64,000 nt of DNA. Origin: Sipunculus nudus. Taxonomy: Eukaryota > Annelida > Sipuncula > Golfingiida > Sipunculidae. Position numbers and translations under genes: made by a program. This document shows positions 46,601-57,266 of the stretch, piece after piece. The notes under the pieces were generated by a model, which saw only the letters and a list, made by a program, of their open reading frames with translations, was not told the origin of the DNA and ran no database searches. The stretch lies in NCBI GenBank assembly GCA_026874595.1, contig CM049318.1, positions 4,029,741 to 4,093,740 on the forward strand. The letters are read 5' to 3'. Position 1 is the first letter of the stretch; each line of letters begins with the position of its first letter.

Positions 46601-48398
46601 GCAGAACCCAGGCTCTATCGTCTCAATGATAATTCTAAACATTTGCCAACCAGTAAACCTCTGCCAAACGAATAATTTTCCTATCACAATCCAGTAAGTC
46701 CGGGGCAAGCAAATGTTGTTCATGTCCAAATTTGTGCGCTTTTAAAAATTATGCAAAATGAGTTTGATGTCCCAAATACATTTTTTCTACTGATTAGTGT
46801 TTTTTTGCTTTCCTATGCAACGTTTTCTTTTTATAAAAGAAAACAATATAAAATATGAAAACAAAGTGCAGTTAATCTGATTAACAGTTAACAAACGAAA
46901 ACAGATTGGGGAATATAAATGTATACTTGATAATATTTGAGGAAAGACCATTATCGTTATGTTGATTTATCCTTATCAGAGGCAACCATTGTCTTCAACA
47001 CACCGATGGATCCTGAATTCAATCAAACCTTTGTGGTTGTGCCAAGACAGACACACCTACGGTTTTGGGTTCAGGCCTGCTCTTCGGCTCTACTGTACAT
47101 GTCACCGAACCCGGTGCGTACATAGTTATTTTCTTATATGCTCTTATCGGAATCTATGAAACTTTCAAACATTTAAAAAAATGGACCTGTTTGTGTATTA
47201 TTTTACTTGATTTATGATAAAAATGATGCATTGATTCAGGTATAACAAAATCAAATTGTCCAAATCAATTTCAAATAATATATTAGCAGTGAAGAAAAGA
47301 TGATTTGTTCGATAGACGTTAAACGTACAGCTGGAGGGATTTATTCGTGTTTTCATGTCCGATAGATTAAGGAAAACAGAATTACGAAGTTTCGTTCATT
47401 TTGTTCGCTTATAGTTCGTACATAAGTAATCTTGAAACACTGGGGTAATTCTATTATGGGCACTAGATTACTGTCAATTGACGAAATTGCTTTTTGCTTT
47501 CGTTGCACAGAACCCCGTAAGTACAGAAATCATCTACATAGGATTAGGCTTCAATGGGAACAGGCGATATCACATCAAAATGGAGGATGTCACGTATGCG
47601 GAGGCTGATTATGAGGATAACCTCGACTGCGACAGACTCGTGATGTTCTGGATAAGTAAGACTGACTAGATTAAACATGAGATTATCTGGATAAGTAAGA
47701 TTGATTATACTTAACCTGTATTAAACTAGATTAGTTAGACTGACCAAATTATAGGTTAAATGCCATAGAAATGTGAGATAAAGAAATAAAATGTATGTGT
47801 GTTTGTCCAAGCAATATCTCTGGAAGTTCCCGATGTCTTACAGCCACGTCTGCTGACAGCATAACCTAACAAAAGGTTACATGACACCTAGTGTTGCTTA
47901 CTTTCATACAAACCAACGGTATAAATAAAAATTGAAAATAATATGCGTGCAGCTCGCGTTTTATTTTTTTAATACGTATCTGATATTTTGTATAGACCTT
48001 GTTTGATATCTAGTCGTGTGAATAACTGGCGCGTGAAACATGCAAAGGCCACATTGAATAGGTTTATTACCCATGTAAGAATCTTTAACAATATCTTCGG
48101 TGATGGGATATTTTGCAGTGAGAGGGTTTTAAAATAAGGTCTTGTTTTATATCTCCTTGCAAAGCCATGCAGTTTATTTCAGAACTAATAAAAATAAGGG
48201 TATACATTAACAGGTTGGAATGATGGTTTAATCAAGCTTGGATCAGGAGAAATCATCAACCATGATGCCACTATACAATGGCAGTCCCCGTACCCTGTCA
48301 TCTACTCTGTCGGTTTCAGAAGTCCAGAATCCCAAGCTTACTGGAGAATCCGGTCTGATCAAGGTTTGTATACAAATTTAACACATAACAGAGCCTGA

Positions 48399-48471
<73 letters not shown>

Positions 48472-51400
48472 AATAACGTTATGCAATACAAACAAGATGA
48501 CCACATTGAAATCAAAGCTTGGTTGCGAATGTGCATGATGTTAAGTTAATGACATTAACTACAGGATGGTGTCGACATTAATTACTCATCTTATGAGAGT
48601 CACTACTTTGAAATTAATGATTTAGTGTATGATTAATGAATCCAGTCGCTGATTGTTGTTTTACAAACCTTTAGAAGTGCATACAAGTAATTAAGAAGTG
48701 ACAGATATTCCTTCTAATTGTCAAATTACAAACTGTTTCCCTATTGTTATATCTTTTATTTTACTGCTAAAGGCTGCCTATTCCTGTTTCTCTTTCACAT
48801 AGTTGACAACGTTGGCGTGGTCACAGAACCAGCTGATTTCAACGAGAGGCCTCGTACTTTAATCTGGGCGGATGAAGAACTAATCAAAGTATTAAGTGTC
48901 CGTGGCTGTTCTGATGCTTCCGTCGTTCTCCTTAACACAGACGCCTGGGAAGACAACCGCGCCATTGAAGTCACGATCGGCGCCGACAACAACCAGAGAG
49001 TAAAAATTGTACAGGCTCAAGAAGGAGGTGATGATGAATTGGCCGAAGTGTCTGCGCCAGGCCTTTTAAGTTGCGACGAGAGTCGTATTTTCTGGATCTC
49101 ATGGGTTGGTTTTACTATCACCGTGGGCCATGGATGGAGATATGGACAAAGCACCATTATCTCAACACCCATAATTGGAAGATACAACATTCAGGCCCTG
49201 ACAGTCAGGGGTGCGGCTGATACACTCACATGGCATTTTCCAGGAGACTCAGGTCGAGTAATGTTAAGAAGTTATATGTAAATATACATATTATATGTAA
49301 ATTACATATGTAAATAATAGATAAGTGCATAATAGAAATGTTTTAATTTAAAGGGGCCTATTCACATACAAAGTATATTAAAGATACATGATATATAGTG
49401 TATTCTCATTACAATATGACGGTATCTCTAAGTATTTCGTTCTAAAAACAGCGGGTGCAATCAGTAACGCAAAACATGAAAATACCCCTGACGCCACCTG
49501 GTGGCCGCACCGTGAGATTTTTCGGGTATCCGTCAGGTAGTTTTTCCGTGTTTCCTTTTTTCAATTTTCTTCTTCTTTTTGTTTTGGGAAAATGCACAGT
49601 TTCGAACCTGTAATGCTAAACAGGCATGCGTGGACGTGTTTACTCACACACAGACCAATAACAACGTTTGAAACAGGCGTCCGAGAGATATGAGCCTGTG
49701 TGTATGGGAAACTTTATATTCAACAGGATGATCTCATAACGAGAGAGAATACACGTATTATTGCAAATAAAATGAACCATTTATATTAGTAAAGAAGAGC
49801 TTGTCAATTACGGAGTGTCCATAACATCAGTTATCTATATTACCAATAATCCTTTGGCATTTCTTTTCATGGGCATGTTTGTCACGTGTGAACATTTGAA
49901 TGTATGCTCAATAACTCTTATGTAAAATGTAAAACACTTTACATTTTCTGTATTTTTATAGGCGATTATGTCTTGAGAAAAACGTTTGGAGATTTGCGAT
50001 ATGAATGGATGAGACCACGTGGAGTCCGGAAGTGGATGAATTTTTGGGTCCGCGCATGCTCATCAATTGCTGTCGTTCTGTCGTCCGAGTCCAGTCTGGA
50101 ACCTTCCCTATTATATACCATTGGTAAATATCCCCTTGCTACCCATGGGAACTTAGGTGCCTTACTGGTTATACAAAACGACCACGGCCATAATACTAAC
50201 ATCTAGCCCATTTCACAACCAAAAATCACAACTGATCAACCCCCTAACAGGATCAGGTGGCTTATGGTAGTATTTCATTTAACCGACAGACAGGCTGACA
50301 TGGTTTATCTGTTGATAAAACTGATTTCTCATGCAAACGACAGCACATCATTCAATAATGAATAATATATTTAACCTATTTTTCTTGGGGGGGGGGGGGG
50401 TTCGGTTATTTTGGGTCCCAGAATCTAACGTTTAATTTTTATTCTAGATGCAACAATAAATGACCACTCCACGGTATTGTATAATGTTTATGAATTTTCT
50501 TTGTTTGTGTATTACATGTCGACTTGAAATTAAGAAATGTTTAGGCCCGTCCGAAGTGACACCCTATGTATTATCTTTGCATATGTTAATCATTAGTGAA
50601 CATGCAACAGTGCGTGATGTATATTCCATCATGTAATTATATTCATCAAATTCCGTAATATGATTCGGTTACTGTATTAACATGAAAATATAAAATTATA
50701 GATTGCTTTAAACTTTCATCAGTAGTGACAAACTGACATGTCAAACATATAGCCTTTCCATCAAAATACATTGAAACCCATTTTATATAAATATGAAAGG
50801 AAAACATATTTTAGGAACTTTGCTATTTACAGGTTTGGACTGGGGAACGGGTTCTCTTACATATATAAAAAAAGATGGATCGAATAAAGTCAACATGACA
50901 AACCTTCAAACTCGCCTCGACTGTACCACACCGAGGCCGTTTTGGGTGTCATGGAACAACGCCACAATCGCACTTGGTTCAGGAAATGTACCAGGTTTTC
51001 AGGAGCTTATCAAGTGGACAGACATGGAACCATGTGACATCCGGTCCATTGGCATTACTTCCGGTGAAAGTCAATCTGCTGAATGGAAATTCAGATCCGA
51101 TGATTGTGAGTAACTGTTTATACAAACCCATTTAAGTGGCAATGTAAACATTTCGCGGCAAATATTGACATTAGCTTACCAATTAAAATAAGCTGTAAAT
51201 TCTTCCTTATATCGCCAGTGCTACGTTAAATGTAATAAGAAAAAAGTGAAATATGCTTATATGTAGGTTGTCAGTAGGTCTGTAAGTTCAACATATCTAT
51301 TTCTATAGATAGAATTAAAACAGTAAGACCACAAAAGGGTATGGTGCTCAGGCACTTTTTAGAAATCAGTGCGGGCGGGTGATATTAATTTTTTAATTTT

Positions 51401-54170
51401 TTTCTTTTTTTTTTGTATGTTTTAATAAAAATATCAAATGATCAGGGAGAGTATGAAAATAACAGAATATTTTTGCTAAACAGGTAACAGCACTACATAA
51501 CAAAGGGAATCTAATCAAAATTGTTTTATTTTTTCTTATTGAAAGATGAAATCAAAATATTTTTATGCGGGGGTTAAAATTGACATGGGCTTTGCCTGCG
51601 AACCATACCTTTTATTTTTTGGCCTAAGTATACTCTTTTTTATATTACATTTGGTGTAGCCTGTCATATATATATATACAATTTATGCATAGTGATTGAG
51701 TCTACTTCGGTAATCAATCCTGGCGTGGGACCCACCCAGTTCTGGGCCACCGTCAGACATCTTCAGAGTCTACAGCTGAAAATAAAAACATGCGAGGACT
51801 TCCGGATCTCCTTGACAACCATTCTCGGCATGGACGAACCCAGTTTCAGCTACACGTTAGAACTGGGCACCAACGACGGCTCAATGCTCCGGTAAGCAGA
51901 GTAAGAAAAGTAAAGAAACAGATAATAACTTACTGACATATTTAAGAGACCACTTTTCTTAAAAATAATCAGATGCGGAATTAGCTTATCCCCATTACAT
52001 GAAAATATATAACTTTTACTTAGTAAGGCTAATTTGGGATAAACGAACGCTCTTTCTGAACAACCTCTCGAAATATGAATACATTAAAGTTAATTATGGA
52101 TGTGGGAAAAGGACATGTTGGTATTTTGTGAGAGTAGATTTTCTGCGTGGCGTCTGTTTATTTACTTTATCAAATTATCTAAATAATATTGCAGGGAGAT
52201 TACATCCTGAAACACATTGATTTATTCATTACAACATTTCTGTCCTTATCAGGGTTATGCTCTTTCTCAATAACATAGATACCTTTGTTTATCTTTATAT
52301 TAGGACTAGAGGCCGAGTTGAGGTTAAAACGCCTTCTCCCAACATATTTAAATGTGACGAAGAACGCGAATTGTGGCTTAGCTGGGGTAACGGCGTCATC
52401 ATGGTCGGCGAGGGTTTCCAGTTCGGTCGACGCATGTTTCTTAATTTCAGCGTAGGTGTACGATATTGTACTGTTAAAAGACAAGATGTGCCAAGGTATC
52501 ACGGACTGGCTCTCTAATGTAAGACAATCTCACCCCAACTGCAAATATATCGTTGTTCTTTCGTTATTTCGTTCAAACCATTAATCAAACATTCAAAATA
52601 TGATAGAGTGGAAAAGGTATCTTGATCAAGTTAAAAATTCAGTTTCTGAAACAGACTACGGTAAGTAAAATCACATCGTGCATTAATTTTCATCATTATT
52701 CCATCAATCCTATAATCACTTATTTATGATTATCTTGTCTGTATTTCTTAAATGATGGAAATCTTTCTCTCAACGATCTTTCCGCTCAGAAGAGAAACAT
52801 CTAAGATTCCGTTCTAAATAACTGTCTAGTTCTCTCTCTATCTCAATCTCTCTGATCGATCGATCGATCAAATATTTCGTCGTTTAAACCTTTTAACACA
52901 GAATTACCTGTTTTTTGCAACCTAACATTTATGACATCATCTGGTAGCTCTGTTTGATATGACAACAATAGCAATGGAAGGCCTCAGCGGTCTGTCAATT
53001 TGTTAATACGCTTTCCTCGTAGGATTGAACTTTTTTAGGATCAATTGTTTTAATGTCGTCCCTGTGTGTACTTTATCGCTCAATTATACTTATATTCTGT
53101 CACTATTTAAGTACAAAGTGGTTTATTTAAATGTGTGTCTCATGTCAACAGGATATTGGATCTATTGCAATCCACGCCATTGGTTTTGCGTCAAATGGTG
53201 ATCAGCCTGCCCGAGTGCGCATGCTCCACGATGAAGGTATTTTTTTTAAACATACATTATCTAATGTCATATATTATCAGGTAACATATCATGCTATGAT
53301 ATGTATGTGATTGTTACTTTATCTTTTGTTTAATTTTTCATCAGATTTAAGGTATGTCAAAACACCATTGCAAATTTTAAGTGATATCAAACGTGTTGAG
53401 TCAAATGAGTTAATCTATGAATTGTCATGAAAAATCAATTTTCCTCCCTCCCTGTACATGTTAATGGTTTATCGTAAAATATCTCAGCAGTCAGTTAGAA
53501 CTTTACCAGAAAAATTAATTTTATCAGTTTCATTTTGTACTCATCAGTGTTTAATTCTTTTTAACTTAAGATTGGCGTGATTTGATATTTCATTTACAGT
53601 TATACAAGACAATTCAATGTACCAAAAATCCCATTAGAATTTAACAAGAATTTCAACGTTTACTTTATATTCATACACGGTCCGTATAATTAATTAATTG
53701 TTTATATGTAAATAAGAAGGAAGAGAAAGCAAAAAAAAAATAAATCATATAAATAACATTGGTTTCCGGACTGGTACAAATCCATACGAACGCATTCTTA
53801 TAAATCTGTATAAAGTAACAAAATATCCGATGTACTGAAACATGAATGAAGTAAAAACAATGTTGATAATAAATGTCAATTAACATTTAAATAATGGTGA
53901 ATGTCAATAATTTTTATTTATTTGTTCTCAGTCGAGTTCCCTCCGGCGGAGCCCTCAGGGTCGGGGGCGTTGAACATAGGTCTGATCGCAGGGGTTGCCG
54001 GGGCAGTGGGCGGTCTACTGGTGGTCAAGCAGTGTATCCGTCCCATCTATATTATTTATCAACTTATTAAGCGAGCCAGGAAGAAAATAAAATCACGTCT
54101 AGCGACTCTGTCTGATGTAAGGAACAGTTCCCAGGGCATCCCAAACCCGCTACATGAAGACAAGTTGTGA
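42886..54170 (+). CDS. Gene B: six-domain Methyltransf_FA membrane protein
   Basis: Fifteen exons join in frame into 990 codons plus stop: 42886–42928, 43992–44170, 44711–45032, 45272–45470, 45987–46231, 46980–47113, 47511–47655, 48214–48363, 48803–49252, 49962–50123, 50833–51105, 51693–51891, 52304–52451, 53152–53236 and 53932–54170. Residues 1–15 are a signal peptide. Six domains follow at about 16–181, 182–329, 330–472, 473–622, 623–767 and 768–911, then a stalk, a transmembrane helix (about 926–943) and a basic tail. Each domain has a first-half cysteine (VKAC, VRAC, VQAC, VRGC, VRAC, IKTC) and a second-half C–x(5–8)–[FL]W–[ILV]–x–W motif. This gives twelve regularly placed cysteines, expected to pair in an extracellular protein. 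Methyltransf_FA is named after a crustacean protein proposed to methylate farnesoic acid. No S-adenosylmethionine-binding motif is visible, and the signal/TM layout argues for a surface binding role. The start has a strong context (AAACCATGG). Confidence 0.9.
43992..44170 (+). CDS. Gene B exon 2 (domain 1, first half)
   Basis: 179 nt after TATTTTTGTAG. It completes the signal-peptide Ala and encodes MVSFMKTAMTVIKTP and FIFSVKACNDVHLYLQGRV. Donor GTG|GTGAGG, phase 0. Confidence 0.9.
44711..45032 (+). CDS. Gene B exon 3 (domain 1, second half)
   Basis: 322 nt, TTGATTTTAG acceptor, CAAG|GTGTGT donor, phase 0 to 1. It encodes VHIGGWRNSRSAVRIFPEGG, CHEMRTFWLSW and VGRGPMYGQQ. Confidence 0.92.
45272..45470 (+). 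CDS. Gene B exon 4 (domain 2, first half)
   Basis: 199 nt, TACAATTGCAG acceptor, GA|GTAAGT donor, phase 1 to 2. It encodes FFEVRACHTALIAMSP and AYEIVIGGWDNTRSVI. Confidence 0.92.
45587..45760. mobile_element. Truncated MITE in gene B intron 4
   Basis: Begins CAGGGGCGGATCCAAGATTT, like the family at 16535 and 23563, and continues with GGGTCC/GGGGG sequence. No matching right terminus or target duplication was found, so the end given is approximate. Gene A carries a member of the same family in the same intron, but the flanking bases differ. Confidence 0.5.
45987..46231 (+). CDS. Gene B exon 5 (domain 2, second half)
   Basis: 245 nt, CATTTTCAG acceptor, ACAG|GTATGC donor, phase 2 to 1. It encodes GLLDCNRFKPFWIGW, INFGKGYTYNEEELLRW and PIRSLGFSTFDGVQGTWIF. 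Confidence 0.92.
46980..47113 (+). CDS. Gene B exon 6 (domain 3, part 1)
   Basis: 134 nt, ATCCTTATCAG acceptor, CCG|GTGCGT donor, phase 1 to 0. It encodes FNQTFVVVPRQTHLRFWVQA then CSSALLYMSP. Here the donor is a normal GT, unlike gene A. Confidence 0.9.
47511..47655 (+). CDS. Gene B exon 7 (domain 3, part 2)
   Basis: 145 nt, CGTTGCACAG acceptor, ATAA|GTAAGA donor, phase 0 to 1. It encodes IIYIGLGFNGNRRYHIKM and LDCDRLVMFWI. Confidence 0.9.
48214..48363 (+). CDS. Gene B exon 8 (domain 3, part 3)
   Basis: 150 nt, ATTAACAG acceptor, CAAG|GTTTGT donor, phase 1 to 1. It encodes WNDGLIKLGSGEIINHD and VIYSVGFRSPES. A long (AT)n run (48402–48468) follows in intron 8. Confidence 0.9.
48803..49252 (+). 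CDS. Gene B exon 9 (whole domain 4)
   Basis: 450 nt, TTTCACATAG acceptor, TCAG|GTCGAG donor (weaker than average), phase 1 to 1. It encodes VLSVRGCSDASVVLLNTDAW, IEVTIGADNNQRVKI, LLSCDESRIFWISW and VGHGWRYGQS. Confidence 0.92.
49253..49961. other. Gene B intron 9
   Basis: TTAAAGGGGCCTATTC at about 49352 is the head of the repeat also seen at 30388 and 35571. A CCACCTGGTGG palindrome lies near 49495. No exon is present. Confidence 0.45.
49962..50123 (+). CDS. Gene B exon 10 (domain 5, first half)
   Basis: 162 nt, TATTTTTATAG acceptor, ATTG|GTAAAT donor, phase 1 to 1. It encodes YEWMRPRGVRKWMNFWVRAC and SSIAVVLSSESSLEPS. Confidence 0.9.
50833..51105 (+). CDS. Gene B exon 11 (domain 5, second half)
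   Basis: 273 nt, TGCTATTTACAG acceptor, GATT|GTGAGT donor, phase 1 to 1. It encodes GLDWGTGSLTYIKKDGS, LDCTTPRPFWVSW, LGSGNVPGF and DIRSIGITSGES. Confidence 0.92.
51693..51891 (+). CDS. Gene B exon 12 (domain 6, part 1)
   Basis: 199 nt, TTTATGCATAG acceptor, CG|GTAAGC donor, phase 1 to 2. It encodes INPGVGPTQFWATVRHL, LQLKIKTCEDFRISLTT and FSYTLELGTNDGS, the first-half domain pattern with its cysteine. No counterpart is found in gene A. Confidence 0.85.
52304..52451 (+). CDS. Gene B exon 13 (domain 6, part 2)
   Basis: 148 nt, TTTATATTAG acceptor, AGC|GTAGGT donor, phase 2 to 0. It encodes FKCDEERELWLSWGNGVIMV and GEGFQFGRR. Confidence 0.9.
53152..53236 (+). CDS. Gene B exon 14 (domain 6, part 3)
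   Basis: 85 nt, ATGTCAACAG acceptor, GAAG|GTATTT donor, phase 0 to 1. It encodes DIGSIAIHAIGFASNGDQPA then RVRMLHDE. Confidence 0.88.
53932..54170 (+). CDS. Gene B exon 15 (transmembrane segment and tail)
   Basis: 239 nt including TGA, TTTGTTCTCAG acceptor, phase 1. A Pro/Ser/Gly stalk precedes NIGLIAGVAGAVGGLLVV, then a basic stretch, IKRARKKIKSR, and a short tail ending NPLHEDKL. The Gly-rich helix followed by positive charges fits a type I membrane protein. A Lys soon after the helix makes the exact membrane end uncertain. Confidence 0.88.
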
Positions 54171-54177
54171 TAAATGT

Positions 54178-54183
54178 AATAAA
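54178..54183 (+). promoter_or_regulatory. Poly(A) signal of gene B
   Basis: AATAAA starts eight bases after the stop codon, which would imply a very short 3' UTR. A more distal signal cannot be excluded. Confidence 0.5.
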
Positions 54184-54888
54184 GTAATTTCTTTCTATTA
54201 TTATTTATGAATTTTTAATGACTATTACGTGACTGCAATCCTGGCCCAACACCTTATATTTACCTAGATACAAGCAAGACTGTATTATCTGCACCTGTTT
54301 TTTTTTTTGTCACCAGTGTCATGATAACAATCGAAATAATTGATGATAAGCAAAACGCCGGGTGTTTAAGAATTTCGTACAAAATAGTTTTAATTAACAA
54401 TGACTCTTGAGTTTTGAATTGTTTAAGAGGTCGACATTTCGATTCGCACACACTATATATGTATAATCTTTAATACAGATGCGTCAGATTGGTAAAATCA
54501 AATGGTTCTATGTTACCATTCAAAAGGGTACATATTCGTTACAGCAGAGTTATTCTAATTAAATTGTGGAAATATATTTTTTGTAGTAATAATTGTCTTC
54601 ATGAGTCGTGCAAAATACGATCATTGCTTAAGTTACAAGCTGTGGTTTGAAACGAATAGATTTTTTTATAAGGAGATGGCGTGGTGTAAACAGCGTACGG
54701 TGTAACAGAATTTGGCAAGACCTAGCAAAGAGGACAATAATTGAAGTTCTCAACAACGACAAGATTAGGCAATATTTCTCATCTCTTGATAACTGTATTT
54801 AAGCAAGAAGGTTGATTACTTATAAGAACCAATAAAAACTACCAAAACGCCTAGAATGTCAGAGTGGTCATGTTACTTGCATAAGGAG
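54184..54888. other. Unassigned DNA
   Basis: AT-rich, no gene or repeat recognised. Confidence 0.4.
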
Positions 54889-54892
54889 CATT

Positions 54893-55066
54893 ACAGCAGA
54901 GGAGCGGTGAGAATTTTCTCGGTTGGCCCTTCACCCGGGGTGACCGCTCTGTAGGCGTAATGGGAACGCTGTGCCCCTCATGGTGTCCCCGGTGGAATTA
55001 CCCATCAATGGGAAAAGTTAGTGACCCAACCCCGCAGGTGTGGTAGCTACAGGGCCTGGATGACAT
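54893..55066 (+). mobile_element. SINE family 1, internal fragment
   Basis: GGTGACCGCTCTGTAGGCGT, AATGGGAACGCTGTGCCC and ACAGGGCCTGG match the body of the SINEs at 9614 and 55449. The tRNA-like head is missing or decayed. Confidence 0.6.
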
Positions 55067-55448
55067 TATAACATTAATAACTCGACGCGTGTGTAATCTT
55101 GACTTAAATTTACACAAATTTTGTCAGAATAATTAATAAAACCGAATGTATCAGTGAAAAAAAATATCTTTGCTACAACAAATACACAAATAATGTAACG
55201 TACACTGCTCCATCTTTGCACTTAGTGTATCTGACCTTGGCATTGGTGACAGAACCAGTGCTGAGACCTGTGCTGAGAACTGACCTGTAGCGGGGGAATT
55301 TTGAATTGTTAAAAACAACAGTTATCCATAATTCTTTTCCATTGCGCTCTCTGAATGCTGTTTTGGTTAGTGACTGTGCGGTACCTTCTCTGACTCCATA
55401 TTAACAATGCGGTTTAAAATATTTTGAGATTATTAATAAGTGCAATCA

Positions 55449-55830
55449 GGCTTCTGTGGCACAGGGGTAGAGCTCAGGATTCAGGGATCGAATCTCAGCC
55501 GAGGCGGTGAGTGTTCTGCAGGCTTTATGGGAAGGCTGTGCCCCACAGCCGTGTATCACTCACAAACGAGTGCGTCTTCGGGGGTTCCTCTATGTTATGA
55601 CCCAGCAATGGGGATGATAACACACACCTAGGACCCGCAGGTGCAGTAAACACCGGGCCTGGGTGACACCTGGACCAAAAAAAATGATAGTTAGCGAGTG
55701 CTACCGCCCTGACAAGTAGTCCCAAACCGATATGGAAATGTACATGCTTAGGGTAAGAATTAGATAAGTCAGCATTAAAAAATAGAGGCGGTTATCTCCA
55801 ACATCAAAAAAATATTTTTAAAAAATTAAT
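55449..55830 (+). mobile_element. SINE family 1, second full copy
   Basis: GGCTTCTGTGGCACAGGGGT then AGAGCTCAGGATTC (A box), ATCGAATCTCAGCC (decayed B box), TGGGAAGGCTGTGCCCC, CTCACAAACGAGTGCG and an A-rich tail. It is a head-to-tail match to 9614–10005 with a short deletion between the two boxes. Confidence 0.78.
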
Positions 55831-56533
55831 AAAAGTGCCCGGAGACCTTATAGTGCGTGTGTCCTCAGAAATGGAGGGCGGTGCTTCATAATAATATATG
55901 ATACATAAATTTCCATAATGGATTATAAAAATTATAAATTATTATAAATTTATAAATTATTATGTACTGAAATATGCTGGGGTCGATACGATGAAGTTTA
56001 CTCGAATCTTTACCCCATTAACATTACTTGTTATGTATATATCAAATCATGTGTCTATTTTTCCTCCACAAAATATATATCACTGTCACCATAAGTAATT
56101 TATTTCACTTCTTCAGTTACTGCATGGCGTGTGGGTAAATTGCATTGTTTGAAAGCTACAAATTTGCTTTAAATAAGCGTCAATAAAATACGTCAAAATT
56201 CTGTAATGAGTGTATCTCGTCAACGTTACCACATGGAAAACAAACACAAATAATACATTTATCAATGAGTAACAAATTAATAGAGTGAAAAGCCCGTCCA
56301 TCATAATAAATAACAGCAGTTTGTCGTTATAATGAAGCCTTATAACAACTGCATAAGATTATATTGATATAGAAGCCCCCCCCCCCCCCACGACTTTGTT
56401 ATCACGATAAGCCAATATGATTGATGAGTATGTATCAAGATGTATTAGCGACATCTCCGACGGGTATTCATCTATCTGTACCTGATACCAGATTAACAGG
56501 ATCACTCGGCATCTCGTGGCTGTGCTGAAATCC
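55831..56533. other. Region upstream of gene C
   Basis: Only 2.4 kb separates the gene B stop from gene C, so the gene C promoter must lie in this interval or in the SINE-bearing DNA before it. A poly-C run lies at about 56376–56389. No TATA box was recognised. Confidence 0.4.
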
Positions 56534-56542
56534 ATGACAGCC

Positions 56543-56585
56543 ATGGCGTCCTGCTGTTTCAGACTTATCCTCCTGTTGTCTTATG
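56543..56585 (+). CDS. Gene C exon 1 (signal peptide of a third copy)
   Basis: 43 nt, MASCCFRLILLLSY plus one base, donor G|GTAAGC, phase 1. Length, phase and pattern match gene B exon 1. An in-frame ATG nine bases upstream (56534) would add three residues; the second ATG is preferred because it matches gene B and has a better context (GCCATGG). No exon 2 homologue is seen in the remaining 7.4 kb, so either intron 1 is very long, filled by the retroelement and repeats that follow, or the gene is broken. Confidence 0.72.
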
Positions 56586-57266
56586 GTAAGCGATGGGTTT
56601 TCACATTACATTATTCATAATTTAATAAGTAAAATTAATGAAATTTCTTTAAAAAGAACACCCGCCGTGACCGTCCCCATATTGGTCGACTAAAACTTTT
56701 TATATCCTTAGACAGAAAACCTATTATAAAAAGCCTGTTTCTTACCACATGTTACACGACCCACGTAATATGTAATCAAGTATAAAAAAGTCCGTCAAGC
56801 ATATGAGGTAAACATTTTTGTTCAAAGTTTCTTTGTATAAAATTATTGAAAGGGAGCAAAAAGAAAATAAGTGTGGATGATTTATTTATACAATACTATG
56901 ATACTATTATATTGTAGATGTAGAAGATGTAGATGACATATATGTCACGACATTAATTTATTAGTCCCTGCAGGAAATAATTAAATGGTCTTTGTATGGT
57001 TCACGACTATATTATCTAACTTGTAGCCAGGCTTCTGTGCACATTCCTGTATATAACAGATCAGCATGTTATTGCTAATAACCAGTAAAGGTAGCAGAAC
57101 ATGTTCTCCAGTACAACCTGACTTTTTTTGAGTTTTGTCTTTGCACTGAACAATCTACTGCTTTGAGGCCCCTTAAAGTATACATTTTCTGAAAGCAAAG
57201 GAGATTATCAACGTCATTTTGGTAAACAATTTTTTTTCTTTTTGTTTGAATTATACGTATTTTAAT
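56586..57266. other. Gene C intron 1, repeat-free start
   Basis: No exon 2 homologue at the distance expected from gene B (about 1.06 kb). GAGGCCCCTTAAAG near 57162 resembles the inverted head of the TTAAAGGGGCC repeats. Confidence 0.4.

Noticed and set aside
19765-54170. Enzymes of juvenile hormone (farnesoic acid) synthesis
   Set aside because: The domain name suggests this, but six repeats with signal peptide, paired cysteines and membrane helix, and no visible cofactor motif, do not fit a cytosolic methyltransferase.
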